DNA of 64,000 nucleotides from Veillonella intestinalis (GCF_943193155.1 NZ_CALPDB010000005.1:186001-250000), one strand, 5' to 3'. Counted from the first letter of the stretch, positions 20,559 through 30,116 are shown. Program-made: numbers and translations. Notes: a model not told the origin generated them from the letters alone.

Positions 20559-20648
20559 TATGTCCTCCTACAGGAAACGTTTTCACGCCGTCACAAGGCT
20601 TCTTCTTCTATAGTATATATCACAAAGCCACGGCTTACCTTGCTTTAC

Positions 20649-20657
20649 ATTATACCA
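20649..20657 (-). promoter_or_regulatory. Extended -10 promoter of sdaAB-sdaAA
   Basis: Minus-strand TGGTATAAT without a convincing -35, about 90 bases upstream of the sdaAB start. Confidence 0.5.
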
Positions 20658-20804
20658 CAGATTGTTTTTATAGGATAGACATTTCTATACTTTTTATGCA
20701 TATACAATTCATCAGTTTCTCAATTTCTTTTAAATTGCTTTATTATTAGCCACTCTAAGATGTTTATTATTGACATATAAGTTGATTTTTTCTATACAAA
20801 ATAC

Positions 20805-20832
20805 AAAAATAACCCCCTCTAACGAGGGAGTT
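20805..20832 (-). terminator. Intrinsic terminator of hcp
   Basis: Minus-strand stem AACUCCCUC / GAGGGGGUU with GUUA loop, followed by AUUUUUGU. Confidence 0.85.
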
Positions 20833-20915
20833 ACTTTGTTTATATTTGTTTTTGTTATCCTTTAGTAAACTAACGGACTACAATATCATGTATCGTATTG
20901 TAACAAAACCAATAA

Positions 20916-22487
20916 TTAATTATTACCTAAAATAGCTTTCATATCAGCTTCTGGTGTAGTAATTGGATGTAATTGGAATTTTTCAACCAAAATACCCAAT
21001 ACATTGCTGGATAAGAATTTAGGTAAAGTAGGTCCAATATAGATGTTGCGGATACCTAAAGCTAATAAGGTTAACAAGATACATACCGCTTTTTGTTCGT
21101 ACCAAGACAATACTAAAGTCAATGGAAGATCATTTACATCACATTCAAAAGCACCAGCTAAAGCTACGGCTACTTGGATAGCAGAGTAAGCATCATTACA
21201 TTGGCCCATATCTAACATACGAGGAATGCCGCCGATTTCACCAATTTCAAGGTCGTTGAAACGATATTTACCACAAGCTAATGTAAGAACTACGGTATCT
21301 TTTGGTGTTTGTTTTACAAATTCAGTATAGTAGTTACGACCTACTTTAGCACCATCACAACCACCTACTAAGAAGAAGTGTTTAATAGCGCCCGCTTTAA
21401 CAGCATCAATCACTTTATCAGCGATGCTAAGAACTGTACCATGACCGAAACCAGTTGTTACTTCATGACCACCATTAATACCAGTAAACTCTTGTGCTTC
21501 TGTATAACCGCCAAGTTCTAATGCTTTTTCAATAACAGCTGTGAAGTCTTTAGTGCCATCTTCATTAGCATCTACATGTTTAAGACCTGGGAAACCAACC
21601 ATGTCTGTAGTGAAAATATTGTCTTCATACGTTTTACGAGGTGGCATTAAGCAGTTAGTAGTGAATAAGAACGCACCTGGTACGCCATCAAATTCGTTCT
21701 GTTGGTTTTGCCAAGCTGTACCAAAGTTACCTTTTAAGTGTGCATATTTTTTAAGTTCAGGATATGCATGGCAAGGTAACATTTCACCATGAGTATAAAT
21801 ATTAACGCCTTTACCTTCAGATTGTTCTAATAGCATTTTAAGATCATGTAAGTCATGACCAGTTACTACGATGAAAGGACCTGGTTCTACTGTCAAAGGC
21901 ACTTTTGTAGGTACTGGTGTACCATAGCTTTCTGTATTAGCAGAATCAAGAAGGGCCATACATTTCAAGTTCACATGACCAAATTCCATCAATAATGCTA
22001 ACCATTCATCAGCACTGTGATCTTTAGCAAATTCTACAAGACCTTTTACGAACCAAGCATCTACTTCAGCATCATCATAACCTAATACAGATGCATGCCA
22101 AGCATAAGCTGCCATACCGCGCATACCAAGGAGTAACGTAGAACGTAAGGAAATGATATCTTCTTCGCCCACCCAAAGAGCTTCCCAATCAAAATCTTGA
22201 GCACTTGCATCAATAGCAGTACGAGCGGCTTCTACACGATTAATGAACTCTTGTACACGTTCTTCGTCAAAGTTAACGTTTGTTACACACATGAACAAGC
22301 CTTGTTTTAATAATTGATATTCTTTAGCAGATGCGCCTTTTGCATCACAAGCACGTGCTAAACCAATCAAAGCGGATGTTAATTCATCCTGTTTGTTCGC
22401 TACTGGCGCTGTTTTACCACATACGCCTTGTACTGTACAACCACCTGGATTTGCAGACTGTTCACACTGGAAACAAAACATACTCAT
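20916..22487 (-). CDS. hcp: Hydroxylamine reductase / hybrid cluster protein
   Basis: Reduces hydroxylamine and is strongly linked to nitric-oxide detoxification in anaerobes. It has 523 residues, class II length. The N-terminal cluster Cys are at 5, 8, 17 and 23 (CFQCEQ ... CTVQGVCGK). Hybrid-cluster ligands are seen at GGCDGAK, TLACGKYRF, MGQCNDAYSA and WYEQKAVCIL. It is divergent from a Crp/Fnr-family regulator, the usual partner of hcp, so nitrosative-stress induction is likely. Confidence 0.96.
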   Translation of the reverse strand: MSMFCFQCEQSANPGGCTVQGVCGKTAPVANKQDELTSALIGLARACDAKGASAKEYQLLKQGLFMCVTNVNFDEERVQEFINRVEAARTAIDASAQDFDWEALWVGEEDIISLRSTLLLGMRGMAAYAWHASVLGYDDAEVDAWFVKGLVEFAKDHSADEWLALLMEFGHVNLKCMALLDSANTESYGTPVPTKVPLTVEPGPFIVVTGHDLHDLKMLLEQSEGKGVNIYTHGEMLPCHAYPELKKYAHLKGNFGTAWQNQQNEFDGVPGAFLFTTNCLMPPRKTYEDNIFTTDMVGFPGLKHVDANEDGTKDFTAVIEKALELGGYTEAQEFTGINGGHEVTTGFGHGTVLSIADKVIDAVKAGAIKHFFLVGGCDGAKVGRNYYTEFVKQTPKDTVVLTLACGKYRFNDLEIGEIGGIPRMLDMGQCNDAYSAIQVAVALAGAFECDVNDLPLTLVLSWYEQKAVCILLTLLALGIRNIYIGPTLPKFLSSNVLGILVEKFQLHPITTPEADMKAILGNN

Positions 22488-22501
22488 ATTAGCCTCCTTC
22501 T

Positions 22502-22547
22502 TCGGGACTCACCCGATACGACACTTTCTTAGCACTCGTAAGAAAGT
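22502..22547 (-). promoter_or_regulatory. Two hairpins in the hcp leader
   Basis: Minus-strand RNA has ACUUUCUUA/UAAGAAAGU (22523-22547) and then UCGGG/CCCGA (22502-22516), the second ending seven bases before the GAAGGAGG ribosome site. Both are visible inverted repeats; neither is followed by a U tract. The purpose is unknown (mRNA stability or a protein site). Confidence 0.4.
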
Positions 22548-22610
22548 AAAAAAAATATAAATCACTTGCTATATCATCAAACCAAATGTCACCTGAAGCA
22601 AGTTGTTTAT

Positions 22611-22639
22611 TTGTGACTATGTGTAAATTATAGTATACT
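22611..22639 (+). promoter_or_regulatory. Promoter of the Crp/Fnr regulator gene
   Basis: TTGTGA, 17-base spacer, TATACT on the plus strand, about 60 bases before the regulator start. The -35 resembles an Fnr half site (TTGTGA), but no convincing second half is present. Confidence 0.5.
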
Positions 22640-22701
22640 GAAAAAGAAAAAACTGTAGCTATGGCAACATTTACAAAAATTTTATCTTAAAGGAGGCTTC
22701 T

Positions 22702-23418
22702 ATGAGTATCGGATTATCTAATAACACCATTTCCCTATATTTAAACACCCTAAGTAGTAGCGCCTTATTTCGCAATATTGGAGAAGATCAATTACGTTTA
22801 TTTCTAAGCTCGCCCGATCTGACTATTAAATCTTTTAAAAAAAATAGTTTTATCGCCATTGCTGGTGAACCTATGGAAGGCATGGGCCTATTACTATCAG
22901 GGCGCGCTCATTTAACTCGCGAAAATGTTCTCGGCCAACGCACCATTATGACAGAACTGACCCCTTCGGCTATGTTTGGCGAAGCTTTACTCTTCACCGA
23001 TATGCCCAATTGGCCCGCTACTATCCAAACTACTAAAGATAGTGAAGTTTTATTTTTACCAAAATCAGCCTTTACTAATTCTTTCAACCATTGCGATACC
23101 TGTCAAAAACAAATACTAACAAATTTACTTCACGATATGTCGGAAAAAGCATTGGCCCTTACCCGCAAAGTTCACTACTTATCCTTAAAAGGTATGCGGG
23201 AGCGCATTTACGCCTACTTCGATGATTTATATCGTCGTCAAAAGCAAAACCCTATTACTTTGCCGCACAATCGCCAAGAAATGGCTGATGTACTCAATGT
23301 ATCCCGTACTTCACTAAGCCGAGAATTAGGTCGTTTACAAGATGAAAGTATCATAGAATTTGAGGGCAAAAAAGTAAAACTCTTAGATTTAACAGCTATT
23401 AGCGAATATAGCTTTTAA
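22702..23418 (+). CDS. Crp/Fnr-family transcriptional regulator, probably controlling hcp
   Basis: A 238-residue regulator with an N-terminal cyclic-nucleotide-binding fold (about 15-130, LLLSGRAHLTRENVLGQRT near 71-89) and a C-terminal winged helix (ADVLNVSRTSLSREL near 197-211). There is no N-terminal Cys cluster as in Fnr; CDTC at about 131-134 is the only close Cys pair. Divergent placement from hcp suggests the HcpR/DNR-type role of sensing NO or nitrite and activating hcp. The function is inferred from neighbourhood. Confidence 0.85.
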   Translation: MSIGLSNNTISLYLNTLSSSALFRNIGEDQLRLFLSSPDLTIKSFKKNSFIAIAGEPMEGMGLLLSGRAHLTRENVLGQRTIMTELTPSAMFGEALLFTDMPNWPATIQTTKDSEVLFLPKSAFTNSFNHCDTCQKQILTNLLHDMSEKALALTRKVHYLSLKGMRERIYAYFDDLYRRQKQNPITLPHNRQEMADVLNVSRTSLSRELGRLQDESIIEFEGKKVKLLDLTAISEYSF

Positions 23419-23444
23419 CCCTAATCCAATCTAAACTGAGCCAC

Positions 23445-23482
23445 AAAAAAAGAGGACTTCTTTCTAACAGAAGTCCTCTTTT
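23445..23482. terminator. Bidirectional terminator
   Basis: AAAAGAGGACTTCT paired with AGAAGTCCTCTTTT around a 7-base loop, with T tracts on both sides. It serves the convergent regulator (+) and membrane-anchored protein (-) genes. Confidence 0.9.
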
Positions 23483-23492
23483 ACATTAATAT

Positions 23493-25052
23493 CTAAAACC
23501 AAGGTGATAAGTCAAACTCCTCACCAATTGTCACTTTTACATGTGCACGACCTAAGTAAAGCCCCAACAAGGTAAGGCTTGTATGGCTCAATGGCATAGC
23601 ATCATAAATGTCTGCCACTTTAGGTAATACAGGCGAAATATTTTCCAATACTAGCTTACGATCCGCTTGTGTAAAGTTAACAGGCTTGCTCATAGCTAAG
23701 CCTAATACATGTTGTTGAATTTCAGGATTATCAATATGTGCCATTTTGAAATAACGTGGTGCCAAGCCTTCATCAACAACGGCTAATTTTAATAATGGAG
23801 AATTTATACTCTTCACTACATAACGACCATCTAATGCATGGCCTCGTAAAGCTCGTGATAATTCATCCTTATCAAAACCGGCATAAGCAAACACTAAAGG
23901 ATAGGAGTGTACCATTATATCCCAGAACGTATTGCGCTCTGACTCTTGCGTTGAGCAACGCAAGTAATCCAACTGACGATACATAGATTCTTCGCGTGGC
24001 AATTCAGACAAAAATGGCTCAATATATTTATCTACATAATGCTGTAAATGCTCTAAGCTGTAGTTATTTGAATTACGAGAATATTGCAACAACAAGGCTA
24101 GCGCCATAATCTGGAAATGACCTAACTGTAAATGTGGCAAAATACGCAATGCATCAAACGCCACCAAATACGGCGTGCTAGATTTAGGTTCTTGCACTAC
24201 ATCAATAAACGCTTCAATAGCCGTTTCTTTCATCCAGCTAGTAGGGGTGGTAGCATATGCTTTTTGCATACAAAGCAATGCTTCTTGCACTACGATATTT
24301 TCCAATAAAGCCTGCAACTCACCACTTTCAGTAATGCCTAACCGTTCCAAAGCAGTCGTTGTAATATCTAATACTTGTTCTTTAGTACTTATATTAATCG
24401 CACCAAAGGAACTCATAAAATGACTCGTCCCTAAAGCAATTAAATCTGTTAAGCCTGGCTCCTTCATATCCTGGGCAGTCTCTAAATTAGTCGTTTCTTC
24501 TTTTGTCAAAGGTTCACGTACTATCGGAATAATACGAGTAGCATCATTAGCTGCTTCCGCCCCTTCAACACTGGCAGGCATAATCCGTTGAATACGCCGT
24601 GTTAACTCTAAATCCGCTTCACTGCTCGCACTTGGTTCTGTAGGGATTTTAAGCATAGGCTTAGTCATGTCTAAATCAGATACAATGTCATCCCCTAGAC
24701 GACTATCCCCTTCAGTGATGCCAAAATCATTACTAAGGCTGGCAGCAGGAGTGTTCTCCATAGCCGTTTCAAATTCACTACCTACATGTTCTTTAGATAA
24801 AGGTACAAATGTAGTCGCCATATCTTGCTCGCCAGTTTGCGCTAGCGAATCATTCGCCTTCTGTTCTTCTCGATAATACTCCGCTCCATGATCGCGCCGT
24901 TTCCGCGCATAATAATCGGTATTTACAACCGAATCTGAACTTGTATCAAGCGTAGCTTCCGATGTATCACCATCACGAAATACTAAATAGCATACTAAAA
25001 AGAATACTAAAATCACACCTAATACAACTAAGTACGGTATATATGCAGACAT
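23493..25052 (-). CDS. Membrane-anchored protein of unknown function
   Basis: A 519-residue protein with one N-terminal membrane span (about 5-26, VVLGVILVFFLVCYLVF), a long polar and acidic linker (30-190) that is probably disordered, and an alpha-helical cytoplasmic or periplasmic domain (about 200-510). The C-terminal SLTLLGLYLGRAH segment recalls a Veillonella/Legionella hypothetical family (named LPO_1073/Vpar_1526, from memory). No catalytic motif is visible. It has its own strong AGGAGG site and appears monocistronic. Confidence 0.7.
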   Translation of the reverse strand: MSAYIPYLVVLGVILVFFLVCYLVFRDGDTSEATLDTSSDSVVNTDYYARKRRDHGAEYYREEQKANDSLAQTGEQDMATTFVPLSKEHVGSEFETAMENTPAASLSNDFGITEGDSRLGDDIVSDLDMTKPMLKIPTEPSASSEADLELTRRIQRIMPASVEGAEAANDATRIIPIVREPLTKEETTNLETAQDMKEPGLTDLIALGTSHFMSSFGAINISTKEQVLDITTTALERLGITESGELQALLENIVVQEALLCMQKAYATTPTSWMKETAIEAFIDVVQEPKSSTPYLVAFDALRILPHLQLGHFQIMALALLLQYSRNSNNYSLEHLQHYVDKYIEPFLSELPREESMYRQLDYLRCSTQESERNTFWDIMVHSYPLVFAYAGFDKDELSRALRGHALDGRYVVKSINSPLLKLAVVDEGLAPRYFKMAHIDNPEIQQHVLGLAMSKPVNFTQADRKLVLENISPVLPKVADIYDAMPLSHTSLTLLGLYLGRAHVKVTIGEEFDLSPWF

Positions 25053-25156
25053 CTTATTCCTCCTGCCAATCTATTTTACTTATCCATAATAGCTATATAT
25101 TTATTCTTTTATGTTACCACATCTTAGCTCATTAGCCAATGAAGTTACATAATAAA

Positions 25157-25188
25157 ATAAAAAAGCGAGCTCGCTATTGCGAACTCGC
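25157..25188 (-). terminator. Terminator of the tRNA cluster
   Basis: Minus-strand stem GCGAGUUCGC / GCGAGCUCGC with AAUA loop, followed by UUUUUUAUUUU, directly after tRNA-Val. Confidence 0.9.
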
Positions 25189-25193
25189 CAATG

Positions 25194-25269
<76 letters not shown>

Positions 25270-25273
25270 ATAT

Positions 25274-25348
25274 TGGTGACCCGTGGGGGAATCGAACCCC
25301 CGATACCGCCGTGAAAGGGCGGTGTCTTAACCGCTTGACCAACGGGCC
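25274..25348 (-). tRNA. tRNA-Glu (anticodon TTC)
   Basis: 75 bases including encoded CCA. Acceptor GGCCCGT pairs with ACGGGTC, anticodon stem CCGCC/GGCGG closes loop CTTTCAC. Four bases from tRNA-Val. Confidence 0.95.
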
Positions 25349-25350
25349 AC

Positions 25351-25426
25351 TGGCTCCCCGAGTAGGACTCGAACCTACGACCGATCGGTTAACAGCCGAT
25401 TGCTCTACCGACTGAGCTATCGAGGA
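25351..25426 (-). tRNA. tRNA-Asn (anticodon GTT)
   Basis: 76 bases including encoded CCA. Acceptor TCCTCGA pairs with TCGGGGA, anticodon stem ATCGG/CCGAT closes loop CTGTTAA. First of the three-tRNA cluster. Confidence 0.95.
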
Positions 25427-25532
25427 ATGGTACAAGAGATATTCTATACTAAAATCAAATTAAATGCAAGTACTTTTTTATATATTTTTCACTTTTTCTC
25501 AAAAGAATCTCAATCTATAGAAAAATACACAT

Positions 25533-25565
25533 AAAAAGCGGCTAGGCATCACTTTCCTAGCCGCT
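25533..25565 (-). terminator. Intrinsic terminator of gdh
   Basis: Minus-strand stem AGCGGCUAGG / CCUAGCCGCU with AAAGUGAUG loop, followed by UUUUAUG, 120 bases after the gdh stop. Confidence 0.85.
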
Positions 25566-25686
25566 GTCGCGCACAGTATACTTCTAATTTTATTTCATTA
25601 TAAGAGCCTCTATTCATTAGGCTGAAGATAGACAGTTATACTTAGCGTTATCATGTATGTACTGAGCTGTACATAATAAACAATTA

Positions 25687-26943
25687 TTAACCGTTGAACC
25701 CACGAAGTTTGCTAGCATCAACTAAACGTTTTAAAGCTACCATGTAAGCTGCTAAACGAGGATATACTTTATATTCTTGTTGCATAGCCCACACTTCTTC
25801 AAAGCTCATTTTCATATTCTTTTCAAGACGAGTATTTACTTCTTCTTCGTCCCAATAGAAACCAGCTTTATTTTGAACCCATTCGTAATAGGAAGTAACT
25901 ACGCCACCACCATTAGCTAATACGTCAGGGATAATATCAATGCCTTTTTCAAAGAAGTATAAGTCAGCTTCATTAGTTGTAGGGCCATTAGCACCTTCTA
26001 AGATAGCTTTAGCTTTAACTTCTTTCATGTTGCTGCCATTAATTTGGTTTTCTAAGGCAGCAAGATATAAAACATCTACTTCTAATAATAATAACTCTGG
26101 ATTTGGAATGCGTTTCATGCCTGGTTCTTCATAACCTTCTAAGGAACGGCCATGGGCATTAGCATATTCGTAAGCTTTTTCAACGTCAATACCATTTTCA
26201 TTGTAAATGGAACCATGAACGTCACCAATAGCTACTACTTTAGCCCCTTCACGATGCATCAATAAAGCACCAACACTACCTACGTTACCAAAACCTTGAA
26301 CAGCAATTGTCACATCGGACATTTTTTTGCCATTCTTTTCAAGATAGCTCTTCAAAGTAAACATACAACCACGACCAGTTGCTTCATTACGGCCTAAGGA
26401 ACCACCAACAGCTAATGGTTTACCAGTTACAACACCTGGAGACCATACGCCTTTAAGTGTGGAGAATTCATCAACAATCCAAGCCATAATTTGTGGGTTA
26501 GTATTTACGTCTGGAGCTGGCACGTCAGTATCTACACCAATAATTGGAGCGATTTTACGTACAAAGCCACGAGTTAAGCGTTCTAATTCACGTTGACTTA
26601 ATTTCTTAGGATCAACTTTAATACCGCCTTTACCACCGCCATAAGGAAGGTGAGCAATGGAGTTTTTAATTGTCATCCAAGCAGCCAAAGCGCGAACTTC
26701 ATTTTCATCAGAATCAGGATGGAAACGAATACCACCTTTAGCAGCACCCATAATCGTGCTGTGTTGAGTACGATAGCCACTAAATACTTCAACATGACCA
26801 TCATCCATTTGAACTGGAATCGCTACTTGCAATTCACGTTCTGGATGACGAATTACTTCATAATCGTTGCGCTCTAAACCAAGTTTTTGAGCCGCTTCGT
26901 CAAGTGTGTTAAGCATGTTTTCGTAGGGATTATAATTTGCCAT
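25687..26943 (-). CDS. gdhA: Glutamate dehydrogenase (Glu/Leu/Phe/Val family)
   Basis: Reversible oxidative deamination of glutamate to 2-oxoglutarate in the cytoplasm. It has 418 residues, the hexameric short form. The catalytic Lys lies in LPYGGGKGGIKVDP (about 99-112), the dinucleotide fold is VQGFGNVGSVGALL (about 217-230). The substrate-pocket region AAKGGIRFHPD is near 68-78. It is monocistronic with its own terminator. Coenzyme choice cannot be fixed from sequence by eye. Paralogous leucine dehydrogenase is less likely given length. Confidence 0.93.
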   Translation of the reverse strand: MANYNPYENMLNTLDEAAQKLGLERNDYEVIRHPERELQVAIPVQMDDGHVEVFSGYRTQHSTIMGAAKGGIRFHPDSDENEVRALAAWMTIKNSIAHLPYGGGKGGIKVDPKKLSQRELERLTRGFVRKIAPIIGVDTDVPAPDVNTNPQIMAWIVDEFSTLKGVWSPGVVTGKPLAVGGSLGRNEATGRGCMFTLKSYLEKNGKKMSDVTIAVQGFGNVGSVGALLMHREGAKVVAIGDVHGSIYNENGIDVEKAYEYANAHGRSLEGYEEPGMKRIPNPELLLLEVDVLYLAALENQINGSNMKEVKAKAILEGANGPTTNEADLYFFEKGIDIIPDVLANGGGVVTSYYEWVQNKAGFYWDEEEVNTRLEKNMKMSFEEVWAMQQEYKVYPRLAAYMVALKRLVDASKLRGFNG

Positions 26944-27257
26944 AATCGTTTCTCCTTATTGCGTATACACAATAAAATTAATAGTTTAAAACTAAACTAA
27001 ATCTTTGTCCTGTTTACACTATAACACAGGCAAGGCTTATGCACCATTCATTTTTCATATTCTTCATTTTCTCCATTACTTATACGCATAACCTGACAAT
27101 AGTAGCAAAATAAAAGAGTCTAGCTCATTTAATTGAGTTAGACTCTCTATATTGTCTGTTCATATGACAATTAAATATAGATATTTCTCTATAAAGTATC
27201 CCTATTTTACTTATTCTATAGAGTATAAGGCACTCTTTGTATCTTCACATCTTTTTA
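26944..27257. other. Intergenic region gdh-xth
   Basis: Contains a minus-strand extended -10 (TGTTATAGT, near 27017-27025) that probably drives gdh, and the xth terminator (27111-27146). The remaining about 110 bp next to xth show nothing supportable. Confidence 0.5.
27111..27146 (-). terminator. Terminator of the decarboxylase-to-xth operon
   Basis: Minus-strand stem AGAGUCUAACUCA / UGAGCUAGACUCU with a 6-base loop, followed by UUUAUUUU. Confidence 0.85.
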
Positions 27258-28013
27258 TTACAGATTAATATCCAACTCTACAGGACAGTGATCGCTACCA
27301 AAGATGTCAGGATGAATACGAGCTTCAACTATTTTATCATCTAAACGAGCCGAGGTAATAAAATAATCAATTCTCCACCCCACATTTCGCTCACGGGCTT
27401 TCCCCATATAGGACCACCAGCTATAAGCATCAGTTACTTCAGGATACAATTTACGGAATGTATCTGTAAATCCAGCGCCTAATAATTCTGTCATTTTAGC
27501 TCGTTCTTCATCAGTAAACCCAGCATTTTTACGATTTGTCTTAGGATTTTTCAAATCGATTTCTTGATGTGCCACATTAAGATCACCACAAAGAATCACT
27601 GGTTTTTTAGCATCTAATTCCAATAAATACTGACGAAACGCATCTTCCCAAGTCATGCGATACCCTAAGCGCGCAAGTTCTCGCTGACTATTTGGCGTAT
27701 AACAAGTAACCAAATAAAAATTTTCAAATTCTGCAGTAATCACACGACCTTCTTGGTCATGTTCTTCAATACCAATCCCATTAGTCACTTGAATTGGCTT
27801 ATGGCGAGTGAAAATAGCGGTGCCACTATAGCCTTTTTTAACGGCACTATTCCAATACTGTTCATAACCTGGCAATTCTAATTCAATTTGATGAGGCTGT
27901 AATTTTGTTTCTTGTAAGCAAAACATATCCGCATCTAATGTTTCAAAGCTTTCCATAAAGCCTTTTGTCACCGCTGCACGCAAACCATTAACATTCCACG
28001 ATATTAATTTCAT
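27258..28013 (-). CDS. xth: Exodeoxyribonuclease III / AP endonuclease
   Basis: Base-excision-repair enzyme cutting 5' of abasic sites. It has 251 residues, ExoA type. The DNase-I-fold residues are visible: SWNVNGLRA (Asn, about 5-13), LQETKL (Glu, about 34-39), CGDLNVAH (Asp/Asn, about 141-148) and SDHCPV (catalytic Asp-His, near 240). Last gene of the operon that starts with the decarboxylase. Confidence 0.95.
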   Translation of the reverse strand: MKLISWNVNGLRAAVTKGFMESFETLDADMFCLQETKLQPHQIELELPGYEQYWNSAVKKGYSGTAIFTRHKPIQVTNGIGIEEHDQEGRVITAEFENFYLVTCYTPNSQRELARLGYRMTWEDAFRQYLLELDAKKPVILCGDLNVAHQEIDLKNPKTNRKNAGFTDEERAKMTELLGAGFTDTFRKLYPEVTDAYSWWSYMGKARERNVGWRIDYFITSARLDDKIVEARIHPDIFGSDHCPVELDINL

Positions 28014-28075
28014 GTAAAACTCCTTTTTAAATAGACTAATTACTTAGTAATAAGCGAACTTATTTACTATTGTGC

Positions 28076-28390
28076 TTACTTTTTATTTATACTTACTTTT
28101 ACACTCTCCTGAGATTTTGTTGCATCATCAGAACCTGCTTTAGCTCCGTCACTAGTTTTAGCAATTTTAGCTGCTTCAGCCGCCGCTTCCTGCTCAGCTA
28201 CCTCCGCTTCTTTGCGAGCAAAATAAGCTTCTAATTTAGCGCGTCTCGATTTACGCGTAAGCTCTAATATAAAGGATACTACTAATAGTACCATTGCAAT
28301 CATATTAGTAGTGGTCAAGCCGTAAGAATAAATATGATAAAAAATATACAAAAATGCAATCACTAACAACGCACGCTGTAAACTTGCCAT
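28076..28390 (-). CDS. Small membrane protein with basic/coiled tail
   Basis: A 104-residue protein with two predicted membrane helices (about 7-25 and 29-45), a basic stretch (RKSRRAKLEAYFARKEAEV) and an Ala/Glu-rich tail of about 50 residues likely to be helical or disordered. No family recognised. It lies between a DUF421 gene and xth in one operon, with GGAG before the start. Confidence 0.65.
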   Translation of the reverse strand: MASLQRALLVIAFLYIFYHIYSYGLTTTNMIAMVLLVVSFILELTRKSRRAKLEAYFARKEAEVAEQEAAAEAAKIAKTSDGAKAGSDDATKSQESVKVSINKK

Positions 28391-28422
28391 AAATAGCTCC
28401 TTTCAGCATCGCCCCTTACTTA

Positions 28423-29073
28423 TTACCGTCCTTCTTTTGCATAAGGAGTAATGACTAACTCATCTTTAACTAATTCAGCCATGTATACATCAGATATAGC
28501 ATAGCCTTGTGCCAATACTGTTTCGTCCAACCAAGAACGGTCCTTTTCTACTAAGGATAACACGTTTTCGTCCACTTGCCCATCAGCAATTAAGGGATAA
28601 TGTACAGTATCTTCACCATATTTAACAACAGTTACTTGTCCATTTTGTTCTAATACGGCCCGTCGCACTTCACTGACATGGCGTATACCGGCACTGCGCA
28701 ATTTCAAATGTAATTCCCCTGCACTCACACCATGTCGCATACAATCTTCTACTTGCACCTCACCACGTTCAACCACAATAACGGGATTACCATCAACGAT
28801 TCGTTTCACATGATGATTATAAGCTGCTAAATAGCGCAAAGCCATAACTACGATAGTCCAACCAATAAGAACTAACAGGAATTGCAAAACACCAATGGCA
28901 TCATTATAAATAACCCCACCAATAATGCCACCAAGTACATAGTTCTGCACTTGATCAATCGCTGAATTCGGTGCTAAATTGCCTTTCCCCATCAAATTAA
29001 TTTGAAAAACTAAACACAAAATACCCAAAATTAATTTAATCATAATGAGGGTGTAACCAGTTATCATAATCAT
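28423..29073 (-). CDS. DUF421 (YetF-family) membrane protein
   Basis: A 216-residue protein with three N-terminal membrane helices (about 7-24, 47-60, 62-84) and a soluble C-terminal domain with GNPVIVVERGEVQVEDCMRH near 94-113, typical of YetF/YrbG-like DUF421 proteins. Bacillus relatives are spore-membrane factors; the role in a non-sporulating relative is unknown. It starts one base after the DUF3290 gene, and the two families commonly pair. Confidence 0.85.
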   Translation of the reverse strand: MIMITGYTLIMIKLILGILCLVFQINLMGKGNLAPNSAIDQVQNYVLGGIIGGVIYNDAIGVLQFLLVLIGWTIVVMALRYLAAYNHHVKRIVDGNPVIVVERGEVQVEDCMRHGVSAGELHLKLRSAGIRHVSEVRRAVLEQNGQVTVVKYGEDTVHYPLIADGQVDENVLSLVEKDRSWLDETVLAQGYAISDVYMAELVKDELVITPYAKEGR

Positions 29074-29074
29074 C

Positions 29075-29530
29075 TTACTCCTTCGCTATATCCACTACTT
29101 TTATTTGCGAGTCAATCATATGGACTTGCGTTAGTGAATAGGCCTCAAAATTCTTAGTAAATTGAGCTCGGTAAAAACGATTACCTACATTGATAATTAC
29201 ATCCTCATTCAAATGTAAGGTATTAACACGTATATCGTCTTTTGAAACGCCTAGCCGCTCTGAAACGGTAACTACAAAATTAGCCATACGGCTACTCTCT
29301 TCTGAGTTTCGTAGCGATGAATCATATTCGCTCCAGCGAATCCCTAAGACGAAAACTATAATTAAAGACAATAAAATTGTCAAATCACGATATCGACTAT
29401 TCAAACGATGTCGAATAAATTGAATACTCACTAATAACAGTGCTACTAATAGTAAAAAAGACAATCCATATTGCATAAGTGCATTAAACTGCCCTTGTTG
29501 TGCAATATAGGCATAACTATAAAAATTCAA
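29075..29530 (-). CDS. DUF3290-family membrane protein
   Basis: A 151-residue protein with two membrane helices (about 21-40 and 50-65) and a C-terminal soluble part (GVSKDDIRVNTLHLNEDVII near 94-113) that matches the DUF3290 family. The start is TTG, preceded by GAGGTG. It is translated just ahead of the DUF421 gene, a pairing seen in other Firmicutes that suggests they form a complex. Function unknown. Confidence 0.75.
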   Translation of the reverse strand: MNFYSYAYIAQQGQFNALMQYGLSFLLLVALLLVSIQFIRHRLNSRYRDLTILLSLIIVFVLGIRWSEYDSSLRNSEESSRMANFVVTVSERLGVSKDDIRVNTLHLNEDVIINVGNRFYRAQFTKNFEAYSLTQVHMIDSQIKVVDIAKE

Positions 29531-29546
29531 ACGTTCTTCACCTCTA

Positions 29547-30116
29547 CTACATTAAAGCCTCATCATATGCAGCCCGACTACCGCCAATATATTTTGGTCG
29601 AATGCGAGCTGCCGTTACATGGGCTCCCCCAATTTGTTTTACCCCCAAACGGACAGGCACTACTACGGGTTTTAAATGCATACCAATAAATGTATCCCCA
29701 ATATCAAGGCCTGCATCGGCTTCAATCGCTTCAACAACAACAGGTGCTTCAAACTGATTATAAGCTGCCATGGATGCCGCCCCACCAGCATGTAATTGTG
29801 GGACTGCATTACAAATAGCCCAGCCACGATTTCTTGCTACAGACTTTTCAATCACTAACGCACGATTCAAATGCTCACAGCACTGTACGGCTAAGGCAAT
29901 CTGTTTTGGCTCTAATACAGCAAGCAGAGCCGCTATAATTGTCGCCCCCACCTCTTCAGCCGAATCAGTGCCAATGCGCGAACCCCGCACCTCACTAGTA
30001 GAGCAGCCAACGACAACTACATCACCAGCTGTCAAATGACTAACTACAATTAATTCAGTTATTGCTGCCGTTACAGCCTCTTTAATGACTACTAACTCTT
30101 TATTTGGTATTTCCAT
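29547..30116 (-). CDS. YwlG/DUF436-family protein
   Basis: A 189-residue protein of the TIGR01440/YwlG family, recognised by VVVGCSTSEVRGSRIGTDSA near 33-52, AVQCCEHLNRALVIE near 78-92 and AGLDIGDTFIGMHLKPV near 133-149. The Cys-Cys-Glu-His motif is a hallmark. The biochemical role is not established. Its start overlaps the last base of the CDF transporter gene. Confidence 0.85.
   Translation of the reverse strand: MEIPNKELVVIKEAVTAAITELIVVSHLTAGDVVVVGCSTSEVRGSRIGTDSAEEVGATIIAALLAVLEPKQIALAVQCCEHLNRALVIEKSVARNRGWAICNAVPQLHAGGAASMAAYNQFEAPVVVEAIEADAGLDIGDTFIGMHLKPVVVPVRLGVKQIGGAHVTAARIRPKYIGGSRAAYDEALM

Larger units (their letters stand above)
20559..20915. other. Intergenic region sdaAB-hcp
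   Basis: Holds the sdaAB extended -10 promoter (minus-strand TGGTATAAT, 20649-20657) and the hcp terminator (20805-20832). The AT-rich stretch between (about 20680-20800) shows no gene or other signal I can support. Confidence 0.6.

Noticed and set aside
22488-22701. Possible HcpR or Fnr operator between hcp and the regulator
   Set aside because: Only a TTGTGA half site in the promoter -35 could be seen; no convincing palindrome.
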